From DAIQRJ01 sp963708795 (GTDB taxonomy: Bacteria > Actinomycetota > Actinomycetes > Propionibacteriales > DAIQRJ01): a stretch of DNA of 64,000 nt. The translations under genes were made by a program, and so were the position numbers. Positions 1-9,004 of this stretch are shown here, in pieces (the first letter of the stretch is position 1; the number at the start of each line of letters is the position of its first letter). The DNA lies in contig CAVPUH010000009.1 in the NCBI GenBank assembly GCA_963708795.1, forward strand, positions 310,001 through 374,000, read 5' to 3'. The notes below the pieces were generated by a model that was not told where the DNA came from, did no database searches, and worked only from the letters and a program-made list of their open reading frames with translations.

Positions 1-1
1 C

Positions 2-1687
2 CCGTCCTGGTTCAAGCGCGCCGTCTTCTACGAGGTGCTCGTCCGCTCGTTCAACGACTCGAACGCCGACGGCGTCGGTGACCTGCGGGGCCTGACCGAG
101 AAGCTCGACTATCTGCAGTGGCTCGGTGTCGACTGCCTCTGGCTGCCGCCGTTCTTCACGTCGCCGTTGCGCGACGGCGGCTACGACGTCGCCGAGTTCA
201 CCGAGATCGCGCCTGATGTCGGCACCATCCACGACTTCCAGCACTTCGTCGAGGAGGCGCACTCACGAGGGCTGCGGGTGATCATCGACTTCGTCATGAA
301 CCACACCTCGGACCAGCATCCGTGGTTCCAGGAGTCGCGGCGTCATCCCGACGGCCCGTACGGCGACTTCTACGTGTGGAGCGACACCGACGAGGCGTAC
401 TCCGACGCGCGCATCATCTTCGTCGACACCGAGACGTCCAACTGGTCGTTCGACCCGATCCGCAAGCAGTACTTCTGGCACCGTTTCTTCGCCCACCAGC
501 CCGACCTCAACTTCGAGAACCCGGCCGTGGGCGACGCGATCATCGAGGCCCTCAAGTTCTGGCTCGACCTCGGCATCGACGGATTCCGGCTCGACGCCGT
601 GCCGTACCTGTTCGAGGCCGAGGGCACGAACTGCGAGAACCTCCCGGCCACCCACGAGTTCCTCAAGCGGGTGCGGATCGAGGTCGACAAGGCGTACCCC
701 GACCGGGTGCTGCTGTGCGAGGCGAACCAGTGGCCCTCCGACGTCATCGAGTACTTCGGCGACCCCGAGGTCGGCGGCGACGAGTGCCACATGGCCTTCC
801 ACTTCCCCGTGATGCCACGCATCTTCATGGCCGTCCGACGCGAGTCCCGGTACCCGATCTCGGAGATCCTGCAGCAGACCCCGCACATCCCGGACGGCTG
901 CCAGTGGGGCATCTTCCTGCGCAATCACGACGAACTGACGCTCGAGATGGTCAGCGACGAGGAACGCGACTACATGTGGGGCGAGTACGCCGTCGACCCG
1001 CGCATGAAGGCCAACATCGGGATCCGTCGCCGGCTCGCTCCCCTGCTGGAGAACGACACCAACCAGATGGAGCTGTTCACCGCGCTCCTGCTCTCCCTGC
1101 CCGGATCGCCGGTGCTCTACTACGGCGACGAGATCGGGATGGGCGACAACATCTGGCTGGGCGACCGCGACGGCGTCCGGACGCCGATGCAGTGGTCGCC
1201 GGATCGCAACGCCGGCTTCTCGAAGAGCGAGCCCGGACGCATGCAACTGCCCGCGATCATCGACTCCGTGTACGGCTACCAGGGCGTGAACGTCGAGGCG
1301 CAGCTGTCGAGTTCGTCGTCGCTCCTGCACTGGACACGTCGGATGATCTCGGTTCGCAAGGCGAATCCGGCGTTCGGGCTCGGCAGCTTCACCGATCTCG
1401 GCGGCACCAACCCGTGCGTCCTGTCGTTCGTCCGGGAGTTCGGCGACGACGTCGTCCTGTGCGTGAACAACCTCTCGCGCTTCGCACAACCCGTCGAGCT
1501 GGATCTGCGGCCCTGGCAGGGGATCGCGCCGACCGAACTGCTCGGCGGCGTGCAGTTCCCCCGCATCGGCGAACTGCCCTACCTGCTCACGCTGGGGGGC
1601 CACAGCTTCATCTGGCTGCGGCTGCAGCGCCGCACCGACCGGACCGAGGGTGGCGCGCCGCCCGCCGAGGAGCTGACCCGCGCGTGA
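2..1687 (+). CDS. treS: Trehalose synthase / maltose alpha-glucosyltransferase (5' truncated by window edge)
   Basis: GH13 enzyme that interconverts maltose and trehalose, or feeds trehalose into the maltose-1-phosphate (GlgE) route. The reading frame is already open at base 2 (PSWFKRAVFYEVLVRSF), so the N-terminus lies outside the window; 561 residues are visible against about 590-600 usual. The GH13 motifs are all present: DFVMNHT, nucleophile Asp in GFRLDAV (fragment residue 198), acid/base Glu in LLCEANQW (240) and the third Asp in RNHDE (310). It heads a run of + strand genes, and its stop overlaps the GTG start of the maltokinase gene. The combination with maltokinase and glgB is the classical actinobacterial glucan cluster, with glgE expected just upstream. 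The family call is very secure; the start cannot be seen. Confidence 0.95.
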   Translation, partial: PSWFKRAVFYEVLVRSFNDSNADGVGDLRGLTEKLDYLQWLGVDCLWLPPFFTSPLRDGGYDVAEFTEIAPDVGTIHDFQHFVEEAHSRGLRVIIDFVMNHTSDQHPWFQESRRHPDGPYGDFYVWSDTDEAYSDARIIFVDTETSNWSFDPIRKQYFWHRFFAHQPDLNFENPAVGDAIIEALKFWLDLGIDGFRLDAVPYLFEAEGTNCENLPATHEFLKRVRIEVDKAYPDRVLLCEANQWPSDVIEYFGDPEVGGDECHMAFHFPVMPRIFMAVRRESRYPISEILQQTPHIPDGCQWGIFLRNHDELTLEMVSDEERDYMWGEYAVDPRMKANIGIRRRLAPLLENDTNQMELFTALLLSLPGSPVLYYGDEIGMGDNIWLGDRDGVRTPMQWSPDRNAGFSKSEPGRMQLPAIIDSVYGYQGVNVEAQLSSSSSLLHWTRRMISVRKANPAFGLGSFTDLGGTNPCVLSFVREFGDDVVLCVNNLSRFAQPVELDLRPWQGIAPTELLGGVQFPRIGELPYLLTLGGHSFIWLRLQRRTDRTEGGAPPAEELTRA

Positions 1688-3169
1688 ACACCGACGAGCA
1701 CCGAGGAGTGGACGACCTGACCCTGCCCGATGACATCGCCAGCACGATTCGAGTACCTGAGCCACCGACGGTGGTACGCCGGCAAGGGACGCCCGGTGTC
1801 CGACGTCACGGTGATCGCCCTGCCCTGGCTCGGTGCTCCCGATTCGGGCCTGCCCTGGCGCATCGAACTGCTGCGGGTCGAGTTCGCCGACGGCGGCTCC
1901 CACACCTACCAGATGCCGCTGTCCTACCGCCGGGAGGAACACGGCGGGTTGGGTCACGCCTTCGTCGGCTGGTTCTCCCCCGGCGGCGACGCGCCGGCGG
2001 CCGCGGTCTACGACCTGCCCTTCGACCACGATGCCGCCACCGACTACCTCCGGGTGCTCGCGGCCGGCGCCAGCGCGAACGGATTCACCGCCCATGCCCT
2101 CGACGACGCGTTGCACACCGACGCCCGGCCGCTCGTCCTGTCCGGCGAGCAGTCCAACACGTCGGTCGTCTACGGCGACAGGATGTTGCTCAAGCTCTTC
2201 CGCCGGGTCCAGCCGGGACACAACCCGGACATCGAGGCCTACGCGGCGCTGATGGCCGCCGAGGACTCGGCCGACGTCCGCGTCACGCCGCGGTTGCTCG
2301 CCTGGCTGGAGTGCGACACCGCCGGCGCGGTCGTGGACGGCGAGTCGTTCACCGGCGATCTGGCCATGCTCACCCAGTTCCTGCCGTCGGCCACCGACGG
2401 TTGGGCCCTCGCGACCTCCAGCGTGCGGGATCTGCTCGCCGAGGCGGATCTGCACGCGGACGAGGTCGGCGGTGACTTCGCGGCCGAGGCCGAACGCCTG
2501 GGTCAGGTCACCGCCACGATGCATCGCGACCTCTCGGCTGCCTTCGGCGAGATCACGCTGACCCGCGAGCAACTGCAGGACCTGACCACGTCGCTGCGGA
2601 ACCGCCTGGACGCGGCCTCGGCCCGGGTTCCGTCCCTGGCCGCGATGGCCGAGCGCATCGGCGCCCGGTACGACGAGATCGCCGGTCTCGAGGCGGACGA
2701 GGTGAGCGCGCACCGCGTGCACGGCGACTATCACCTCGGGCAGACGCTGCGCACGCTCCGCGGCTGGAAGATCATCGACTTCGAAGGCGAGCCAGGTGCT
2801 CCCTACGACGCTCGCGTGGTGCCCGACAGCCCGCTGCGCGACGTCGCCGGCATGCTCCGCTCGCTGGACTACGCCGCCGAGCACCTCCTGGCGGACGGGC
2901 CGGTGGCGAATCAGTCGGCCTTCCGCGCTGCGGAGTGGCGCGATCGGAACACCACCGCGTTCCTCCGCGGTTATCACGCCGGGTCCGGCCGCACCGGTTC
3001 GCACGACGAGGCGGGTAGCACCGATCCGATGGCGTCGTGGAGCAGGGCCGAGGAGACTCTCCTGCGTGCCTACGAGCTCGACAAGGCCGTGTACGAGGTC
3101 GTCTACGAAGCCGACATGCGACCCGATTGGATCCGCATTCCCCTGGCCGCATTGGAGCGTCTCGCATGA
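1684..3169 (+). CDS. mak: Maltokinase (one-base frame break near the 5' end)
   Basis: ATP-dependent maltose kinase that makes maltose-1-phosphate for GlgE. The kinase core shows VHGDYHLGQ and IIDFEGEP, plus the N-terminal family motif HRRWYAGKGR. The uninterrupted frame begins only at ATG 1730, which has no ribosome-binding site and cuts the N-terminus short. In the neighbouring frame a GTG at 1684 overlaps the treS stop (GTGA), has GAGGAG 11 bases upstream and encodes a plausible N-terminus. Dropping the A at about 1747 joins the two frames (IASTFEYLSHRRWYAG). I infer that the true gene starts at 1684 and carries a one-base insertion in this sequence. The stop overlaps the glgB ATG. Confidence 0.9.
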
Positions 3170-5433
3170 GCCCGTCACCCAAGACTCCGAAGAAGCCCTC
3201 GCCGGCCACACCCGTTCCCTCGCCGGCGCCCGCTGCAACTCCGCCCGCCCCGGCCGGCCCCACGCCGGCCCCCGTTCCCTACGACGAACTGCAGCTGCTG
3301 CTCGACGGCCGCCACCACGACCCGCACGGCGTCCTCGGCGCCCATCTGCACGGGGGCCGGCTGACGATCCGGACCCTGCGTCCGCTCGCGACGACGGTGA
3401 CCGTCGACACCGGTGGGGCCACGTACGAGATGACCCACGAGTACGGCGGCATCTGGTTCGCCGTGCTCGATCTCGACCACGCGGCGGACTACCGGTTGAC
3501 GGTCACCTACGGCGACGGCGTGCCGATCGTGTCCGACGATCCCTACCGGTTCCTGCCGACGGTCCGGGAGCTCGACCTCCACCTGATCGGTGAGGGGCGC
3601 CACGAACGGCTCTGGGACGTTCTCGGGGCCCACGTCCAGCACTACCCGTCCGAACTCGGATCGGTGAGCGGGACGTCATTCGCCGTATGGGCGCCGAATG
3701 CGCGCGGGGTGCGCGTCTCCGGCGCGTTCAATCACTGGAGCGGCTCGGTCCACCCGATGCGCAGCCTCGGCTCGTCGGGCGTGTGGGAGCTCTTCGTCCC
3801 CGACGTCGGCAGCGGCGCCGAGTACAAGTACGAGATCTGCGGCTCCGACGGCCAGTGGCGACTCAAGGCCGACCCGATGGCGGCGTGGACGCAGGTGCCG
3901 CCGGAGACCGCGTCGCGGGTGTTCGAGTCGACCTACGTCTGGGCCGACGGCGACTGGCTCGCCGAGCGGGCCGGTCGGAGCGCCCACGACCACCCGATGA
4001 GCACGTACGAAGTGCATCTGGGTTCGTGGCGTCAGGGCCGAGGTTACCGTCAGCTCGCCGACGAGCTCACCGACTATGTGGCCGACCTCGGCTTCACGCA
4101 TGTGGAGTTCCTGCCCGTCATGGAACATCCTTTCGGCGGCTCGTGGGGCTACCAGGTCACCGGCTACTACGCGCCGACCTCCCGGTTCGGCGACCCCGAC
4201 GACTTCCGTTACCTGGTGGACCGTCTGCACCAGCGAGGCATCGGCGTCATCCTCGACTGGGTGCCGGCTCACTTTCCCAAGGACGAGTTCGCACTGGCCC
4301 GCTTCGACGGGTCGTCGCTGTACGAGCACGGCGATCCCCGCCGAGGCGAGCATCCGGACTGGGGCACCTATGTGTTCGACTACGGCCGCCGGGAGGTACG
4401 CAACTTCCTGGTGGCGAACGCGCTGTACTGGTTGAGCGAGTTCCACGTCGACGGGCTCCGGGTCGACGCGGTGGCGTCGATGATCTACCTCGACTACTCC
4501 CGCGAAGCCGGCGAGTGGACCCCGAACGTCAACGGGGGAAGGGAGAACCTCGAAGCGGTCGCGTTGCTCCAGGAGGTGAACGCCACGGCGTACAAGGCCG
4601 TGCCGGGCATCGTGACGATCGCCGAGGAATCGACGGCCTGGCCGGGCGTCACCCAGCCGACGAACGCCGGTGGTCTGGGCTTCGGGCTGAAGTGGAACAT
4701 GGGCTGGATGCACGACACGCTCGACTACCTCGCGCACGACCCGGTGCACCGCCGGTATCACCACAACGAGATGACGTTCCCGCTGGTGTACGCCTTCAGC
4801 GAGAACTACGTGCTGCCGCTCTCGCACGACGAGGTCGTGCACGGCAAGGGCTCGATGCTGCGCAAGATGCCCGGGGACCGCTGGCGGCAGCTCGCCACCC
4901 TGCGGGCCTACCTGGCCTACATGTGGGCGAGCCCCGGCAAGCAGCTGGTGTTCATGGGTGCCGAGCTCGGCCAGGAATCCGAGTGGTCGGAGAGCCGCGA
5001 CCTCGACTGGTGGCTGCTCGACCTGCCGGACCATGCCGGGCTTCAGCGGCTCGTGCGCGACATCAACACCACCTACCGAGATCTGTCGGGTCTGTGGAGC
5101 CGCGACACGGACTCCTCGGCCTTCCGCTGGCTGGTCGCCGACGACGCGGATGCCAACGTCTTCGCGTTCGCCCGCTTCGGCGCCGACGGCTCGGTGGTCG
5201 CGTGCATCACGAACTTCTCGTCGGTGCCACACGAGCGCTACCGCCTCGGGCTGCCCCACGACGGCGAATGGCTGGAGCGGCTGAACACCGACTCCGAGGT
5301 CTACGCCGGCACCGGCGTCGGGAACCTCGGCCAGATCACCGCGGACGCCGGGCCGCACCAGGGCCAGCCGGCCTCGGCGATCGTCCGCGTCCCACCGCTC
5401 GGCACCGTCTGGCTGACGGCGGGCCCGGCATGA
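3166..5433 (+). CDS. glgB: 1,4-alpha-glucan branching enzyme
   Basis: Introduces alpha-1,6 branches into glycogen or capsular glucan; the last enzyme of the TreS-Mak-GlgE-GlgB route. The start is ATG 3166, overlapping the maltokinase stop by 4 bp, giving 755 residues. Residues about 5-35 are a Pro/Ala/Thr-rich linker. Carbohydrate-binding module 48 (GVRVSGAFNHW region) precedes the GH13 barrel. The nucleophile Asp434 lies in VDGLRVDAVASM, the acid/base Glu lies in IAEEST (487/488), and Asp555 lies in LSHDEVVHGKGS. Length and domain order are usual for actinobacterial GlgB. Its TGA overlaps the ATG of the next gene, so it is translationally coupled on both sides. Confidence 0.97.
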   Translation: MSPSPKTPKKPSPATPVPSPAPAATPPAPAGPTPAPVPYDELQLLLDGRHHDPHGVLGAHLHGGRLTIRTLRPLATTVTVDTGGATYEMTHEYGGIWFAVLDLDHAADYRLTVTYGDGVPIVSDDPYRFLPTVRELDLHLIGEGRHERLWDVLGAHVQHYPSELGSVSGTSFAVWAPNARGVRVSGAFNHWSGSVHPMRSLGSSGVWELFVPDVGSGAEYKYEICGSDGQWRLKADPMAAWTQVPPETASRVFESTYVWADGDWLAERAGRSAHDHPMSTYEVHLGSWRQGRGYRQLADELTDYVADLGFTHVEFLPVMEHPFGGSWGYQVTGYYAPTSRFGDPDDFRYLVDRLHQRGIGVILDWVPAHFPKDEFALARFDGSSLYEHGDPRRGEHPDWGTYVFDYGRREVRNFLVANALYWLSEFHVDGLRVDAVASMIYLDYSREAGEWTPNVNGGRENLEAVALLQEVNATAYKAVPGIVTIAEESTAWPGVTQPTNAGGLGFGLKWNMGWMHDTLDYLAHDPVHRRYHHNEMTFPLVYAFSENYVLPLSHDEVVHGKGSMLRKMPGDRWRQLATLRAYLAYMWASPGKQLVFMGAELGQESEWSESRDLDWWLLDLPDHAGLQRLVRDINTTYRDLSGLWSRDTDSSAFRWLVADDADANVFAFARFGADGSVVACITNFSSVPHERYRLGLPHDGEWLERLNTDSEVYAGTGVGNLGQITADAGPHQGQPASAIVRVPPLGTVWLTAGPA

Positions 5434-5861
5434 CCGGCCTCGAACGGGATCCGCTGCGGGAGCTGCTGGCGTCGCGAGGTCTCGGCGTCCTCGGGACGAT
5501 CCGGCGGGACGGACGGCCGCAACTGTCGACGGTGAGCTATCACTACGACCCTGCCGCCGATCTGATCAAGGTCTCGATCACCGACGACCGGGCCAAGACA
5601 CGCAACCTCCGCCGTGACCCGCGCGCCGTCCTGCACGCCTCCACGGACGACGGCTGGAACTACGTGGTCGCCGACGGCGCCGTCGAACTCTCCGACGTCG
5701 CCGCCGACCCGAACGACGCGGCCGTCGACGAACTCATCGCGCTGTTCCAAGCGGTCAACGGTGAGCACCCGGACTGGGACGAGTACCGGGCGGCGATGGT
5801 CACCGACAAGCGGCTCGTCCTGCGCCTGCACGTCGACTCCGTCTACGGATCGGTCCGCTGA
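5430..5861 (+). CDS. PPOX-class F420-dependent oxidoreductase
   Basis: A 143-residue protein of the pyridoxamine-5'-phosphate-oxidase-like split-barrel fold. The pattern LGTIRRDGRPQLSTVSY, then IKVSITDDRAKTRNLRRDPRA and a late W-Y-VV-DG strand is typical of the actinobacterial F420-binding subfamily. It probably reduces an unknown small molecule with F420H2; the substrate cannot be inferred. The ATG overlaps the glgB stop by 4 bp, so it is cotranslated with the glucan genes, although no metabolic link is obvious. A short gap with a putative promoter separates it from thyA. Confidence 0.85.
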   Translation: MTGLERDPLRELLASRGLGVLGTIRRDGRPQLSTVSYHYDPAADLIKVSITDDRAKTRNLRRDPRAVLHASTDDGWNYVVADGAVELSDVAADPNDAAVDELIALFQAVNGEHPDWDEYRAAMVTDKRLVLRLHVDSVYGSVR

Positions 5862-5894
5862 CACGCGCAGGCCCGACTGTCGGTGGCCGTCGCC

Positions 5895-5900
5895 TAGGGT
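5895..5900 (+). promoter_or_regulatory. Putative -10 box of a leaderless thyA transcript
   Basis: TAGGGT (TANNNT form) ends exactly 7 nt before GTG 5908, and no Shine-Dalgarno lies between. This spacing would place the transcription start at or next to the start codon. Confidence 0.55.
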
Positions 5901-5907
5901 GTGGCGC

Positions 5908-6702
5908 GTGCAGCAGTACCTGGATCTGATGGACCGCATCCTCGCCACGGGTGTCGACAAGTCCGACCGCACCGGCACCGGAACGCGCAGCATCTTCGGC
6001 CACCAGATGAGGTTCGATCTGGCCGACGGCTTCCCGCTGGTCACCACGAAACGCATCCACGTGCGGTCGGTCATCGTCGAACTGCTGTGGTTCCTGCAGG
6101 GTTCGACGAACGTGCGCTGGCTCCAGGAGCGCGGCGTGAGCATCTGGGACGAGTGGGCGGACGAGAACGGCGAGCTCGGCCCGGTCTACGGCCACCAGTG
6201 GCGATCCTGGCCGACACCCGACGGCGGCCATATCGACCAGATCGCCGCGGTCGTCGAGTCGCTGCGCCGCTCGCCCGATTCGCGCCGCCACGTCGTCTCC
6301 GCCTGGAACGTGGCCGAGGTCGGCGAGATGGCGCTCCCGCCGTGCCACACGATGTTCCAGTTCTACGTCGCGGACGGCCGGCTGTCGTGCCAGCTGTACC
6401 AGCGCTCGGCCGACGTCTTCCTCGGCGTGCCGTTCAACATCGCCTCCTACGCACTGCTGACCGAGTTGGTGGCCAAGGTCGTCGGACTGCAGCCCGGCGA
6501 GTTCGTGCACACGTTCGGCGACGCGCACCTGTACTCGAACCACCTGGACCAGGCCCGACTCCAGCTGACCCGGACCCCGCGACCGCTGCCGAAACTGCAG
6601 ATCGCCGACGGCATCACCGATCTCGACGCGTTCGGCTACGACGACATCGTCGTCAGCGGGTACGACCCCTACCCCGGGATCAAGGCACCGATCGCTGTAT
6701 GA
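5908..6702 (+). CDS. thyA: Thymidylate synthase (ThyA)
   Basis: Converts dUMP to dTMP using methylene-tetrahydrofolate and releases dihydrofolate, which the next gene (folA) recycles. The GTG 5908 start gives 264 residues, the same as E. coli ThyA, with the catalytic Cys at position 146 in LPPCHTMFQFYV. Other conserved blocks are SDRTGTGTRSIFG, ELLWFLQGSTN, YGHQWR, CQLYQRSADVFLGVPFNIASY (read in overlapping parts) and HLYSNH. Open sequence upstream of 5908 in this frame is non-conserved, and the -10-like box fixes the start. Its stop overlaps the folA ATG. Confidence 0.97.
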   Translation: MQQYLDLMDRILATGVDKSDRTGTGTRSIFGHQMRFDLADGFPLVTTKRIHVRSVIVELLWFLQGSTNVRWLQERGVSIWDEWADENGELGPVYGHQWRSWPTPDGGHIDQIAAVVESLRRSPDSRRHVVSAWNVAEVGEMALPPCHTMFQFYVADGRLSCQLYQRSADVFLGVPFNIASYALLTELVAKVVGLQPGEFVHTFGDAHLYSNHLDQARLQLTRTPRPLPKLQIADGITDLDAFGYDDIVVSGYDPYPGIKAPIAV

Positions 6703-7166
6703 CGGTCACGCTGATCGCCGCCGTCGCCCGTAACGGCGTCGTCGGCATGGGCAACGACCTGGTCTGGCGGCACACCGACGACATGCGGCGGTTCAGGACG
6801 CTCACGCTGGGCCGAACTCTCGTCATGGGTCGCAAGACCTACGAGTCGATCGGCCGGCCCCTACCCGGGCGGACCACGATCGTCGTGACCCGTGATCCGG
6901 CCTGGACGGCCGACGGCGTGACCGTCGCGCATTCGATCGAGGAGGCACTCGCGGCCGCCGGTGCGGACGTGGTGATAGCGGGTGGCGGCGAGATCTACGC
7001 GGCCACGATCGACCGCGCCGACGTCCTCCGGCTCACCGAGGTGGATGCGGACCTCGACGGCGACGTGTCGTTCCCGGCGGTGGACCCGGCCGCCTGGCAG
7101 GTGTCGGCGCGCGAGGATCGGGAGGGCTTCGCCTGGGTCGACTACCGGCGGGTCCCGGCGTCGTGA
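6699..7166 (+). CDS. folA: Dihydrofolate reductase
   Basis: NADPH-dependent reduction of dihydrofolate, the partner of ThyA. 155 residues from ATG 6699, overlapping the thyA stop. Recognisable motifs are LIAAVARNGVVGMGNDLVWR (substrate site), MGRKTYESIGRPLPGRTTIV (NADPH site) and VVIAGGGEIYAATI. The C-terminal LTEVDADLDGDVSFP block is typical of actinobacterial DHFR. The 3' end overlaps the GTG of the next gene by 4 bp. It is ordinary in length and composition. Confidence 0.96.
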   Translation: MTVTLIAAVARNGVVGMGNDLVWRHTDDMRRFRTLTLGRTLVMGRKTYESIGRPLPGRTTIVVTRDPAWTADGVTVAHSIEEALAAAGADVVIAGGGEIYAATIDRADVLRLTEVDADLDGDVSFPAVDPAAWQVSAREDREGFAWVDYRRVPAS

Positions 7167-7583
7167 GCGACGCTGCGGTCGGCCTGACGCCGGCGCCCGG
7201 ATCGTCCGACCTCGCTGCCCTGCTGGCCGGGCTGGACCCGTACCTGCACGACGGTACCTACGTCTTCTGCCGGGTCGACGTCGTCCCGGCCGGCGTCGTC
7301 CCGGTGGTGACCGTCGCCGAGGACGAAGGGCTGACCGTCGTCACCACGCCGGAGCTCGCCGGCGAGAACGGGTGGGTGGCGACGTTCCCGTGCGCGTGGA
7401 TCACGTTGCGGGTGCACTCGTCGCTGGCCCGTCGGGCTGACCGCAACGGTCGCCGGCACGCTGGCCGAGCACGGGATCCCCGCGAACGTGGTGGCCGCCT
7501 TCCACCACGACCATCTGTTCGTCCCGATCGAGCGGGCTGCCGATGCGATGCAGGTACTGGCGCAGCTGCGTGAGGATGCCTGA
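7163..7583 (+). CDS. ACT-domain protein, DUF2241/ACT_3 type (one-base frame break)
   Basis: A small ACT-domain protein of about 139 residues. The N-terminal part (DPYLHDGTYVFCRVD and CAWITLRVHSSLA) and the C-terminal part (NVVAAFHHDHLFVP, then IERAADAMQVLAQLREDA) are characteristic of this family but lie in different frames. Removing one C from the CCC at 7428-7430 joins them as HSSLAVGLTATVAGTLAEHG. The GTG start at 7163 overlaps the folA stop. Biochemical function is unknown; ACT domains usually bind amino acids. The break is interpreted as a sequencing insertion, not decay, because both halves keep perfect family identity. Confidence 0.8.
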
Positions 7584-7599
7584 GCGAGCATGGGGCCCA

Positions 7600-7623
7600 G
7601 GCCGCATCGGCGGCACCGGGTCG
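7600..7623. repeat. Copy 1 of a 24-bp dispersed repeat (second copy 10863-10886)
   Basis: The 24 bases starting GGCCGCATCGGCGGCA match 10863-10886 at 23 of 24 positions. This copy lies in the leader of the small membrane protein gene; the other lies inside the 3' end of the PH-domain gene. Function unknown; chance similarity in high-GC DNA is possible. Confidence 0.35.
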
Positions 7624-7634
7624 AGAGGGTGACG

Positions 7635-7827
7635 ATGAAGCGCATCGCGTTGATGGTGGTCGGGCTGCTGCTGGTCCTGATCGGGCTGGTGTGGACGCTC
7701 CAGGGCCTCGGCTACGTCAAGGGCAGCGGCATGAGCGGGCAGACCCTGTGGGCCGATCGTGGGTCCGCTGGTCGCGGTGATCGGCGTCATCCTCGGCGTC
7801 CAGGGGCTCCGGATGCGCCGCCACTGA
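7635..7827 (+). CDS. Small two-helix membrane protein (one-base frame break)
   Basis: About 63 residues: MKRIALMVVGLLLVLIGLVW forms a first helix, followed by TLQGLGYVKGSGMSGQTLWA, then a second helix IVGPLVAVIGVILGVQGL and a basic tail RMRRH. The family (conserved TLQG and MTGQ/MSGQTLWA signatures) is common in Actinobacteria and uncharacterised. The second helix is in the next frame; deleting one G near 7755 in GGGCCGATCGTG restores it. The start is ATG 7635, with GAGAGGG about 7 bases upstream. Confidence 0.7.
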
Positions 7828-7928
7828 CGGATCTCGACGACCGTCGACTCGAGCGCCCGCTGTTGCGCCGCCTCGAAGTCCCACGGCGTCTGGTCGACGT
7901 CGAAGAACACCCAGGTCGGCCCGGCCAC
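7815..7928 (-). pseudogene. Remnant of a HAD-family hydrolase N-terminus
   Basis: Directly downstream of the thioredoxin-TPR gene on the minus strand, a short frame from GTG 7928 reads WVFFDVDQTPWDFEAAQQRA, which matches HAD motif I (hhhhDxDxT) and the following helix of YjjG-type phosphatases. About 38 residues are recognisable, then the frame runs antisense into the small membrane protein gene. No motifs II-IV follow, so this is at best the 5' scar of a deleted gene. It could be chance similarity in a high-GC antisense frame, but the DxDxT context is good. Confidence 0.4.
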
Positions 7929-7945
7929 GGCGCGAAGCGGTCGGC

Positions 7946-8911
7946 CTAGAAGAGCGCCGACGCGAGCGCGCGCCGCGCGGCTGGAACTCGCGGATCGTCC
8001 GGCCCGGCGAGCTCGAACAGCTCGACGAGCCGGCTCCTCGCGGCCTCGCGCTCATCGCCGGAGGTCAGCTGGACGAGCGTGATGAGCCGCTCGAAGGCCT
8101 GCTCGAGCTGGCCCCCGGTGGCCTCGACGTCGGCCAGCGCGCTGTTCGCCTCGACGTCGGCGGGATCGGCGTCGGCGGCCGCGCGCACGGTCGCCTCGTC
8201 GACGGACAGCACCCGCGCCATCACCGACGTGAGCACGTAGCCGGCACGGGCCTCCGCGTCGGCCGGGGCGGCGTCGAGCAGCTTGCGGTACTCGGCCTTG
8301 GCACCCTCGACGTCGCCGCGCTCGAACGCCTCGACGGCCGGGAGGTACTTCGGGTCGAGTTCGGGCTCGGCCGGCTCGGCACCGTCGTCGGTGTCATCCG
8401 CCGCCGGTTCGGCGCTCTCGATCCTCCCGGTGACGCCGTTCGCCTGGGCGAGCTTGAGCATCTCGTCGATGTACTGCCGCACCTGGGCCTCGGGTAGAGC
8501 GCCCTGGAACAGGGGGACGATCTGGCCCTTCACCACGCCGATGACCAGCGGGATGCTCTGCACCTGCGCGGCGGCCGCGAGCTGCTGGTTGGCCTCGATG
8601 TCGATCTTCCCGAGCAGGAACTGACCGTCGTACTCGATGGCCAGTCGCTCGAGGATCGGCGACAACTGCTTGCAGGGCTGACACCAGTCCGCCCAGAAGT
8701 CGAGCACGACCGGGACCGTGAGCGACTGCTGCACCACGGCATCGGAGAAGGTGGCCTCGGTCACGTCGATGACCAGGCCGGAACTGGACCCGGGGCCGGC
8801 GGCCGCAGCCGGGGCGGCGGGTCGGCTCGCCGCTTCACGCTGCTGCTTGGCCCGGGCGGCCAGCTGCGAGAGGTCGACGGCGCCGGGGCGGGAGAAACTG
8901 GACGCACTCAT
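7946..8911 (-). CDS. Thioredoxin-TPR co-chaperone (CnoX/YbbN-like)
   Basis: 321 residues from ATG 8911. It has an Ala/Pro-rich N-terminal 45 residues, then a thioredoxin fold with FWADWCQPCK (Cys77, Cys80), and a C-terminal half of TPR-like helices rich in Ala, Glu and Leu. The active site WCQPC instead of WCGPC, together with the TPR tail, matches actinobacterial relatives of E. coli CnoX, which protects proteins during oxidative stress and hands them to chaperones. ATG 8911 is preferred over the in-frame start at 8944 because the intervening residues are not conserved. It is a monocistronic minus-strand gene flanked by the HAD scar. Confidence 0.85.
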   Translation of the reverse strand: MSASSFSRPGAVDLSQLAARAKQQREAASRPAAPAAAAGPGSSSGLVIDVTEATFSDAVVQQSLTVPVVLDFWADWCQPCKQLSPILERLAIEYDGQFLLGKIDIEANQQLAAAAQVQSIPLVIGVVKGQIVPLFQGALPEAQVRQYIDEMLKLAQANGVTGRIESAEPAADDTDDGAEPAEPELDPKYLPAVEAFERGDVEGAKAEYRKLLDAAPADAEARAGYVLTSVMARVLSVDEATVRAAADADPADVEANSALADVEATGGQLEQAFERLITLVQLTSGDEREAARSRLVELFELAGPDDPRVPAARRALASALF

Positions 8912-9004
8912 GGCCCCATTCTTGCCCACCGTCGACGTGGCCACGAACCGACCGGCCCACGGGCCCGGGTCCGCTGCCAGCCGGCCTGGCCCGTAGGCAC
9001 CGAT

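Noticed and set aside
263..3238. 991-codon open frame on the minus strand opposite treS and mak
   Set aside because: Arg/Val/Gly-rich translation with no motif; a typical antisense opening in high-GC DNA opposite genes with clear catalytic residues.
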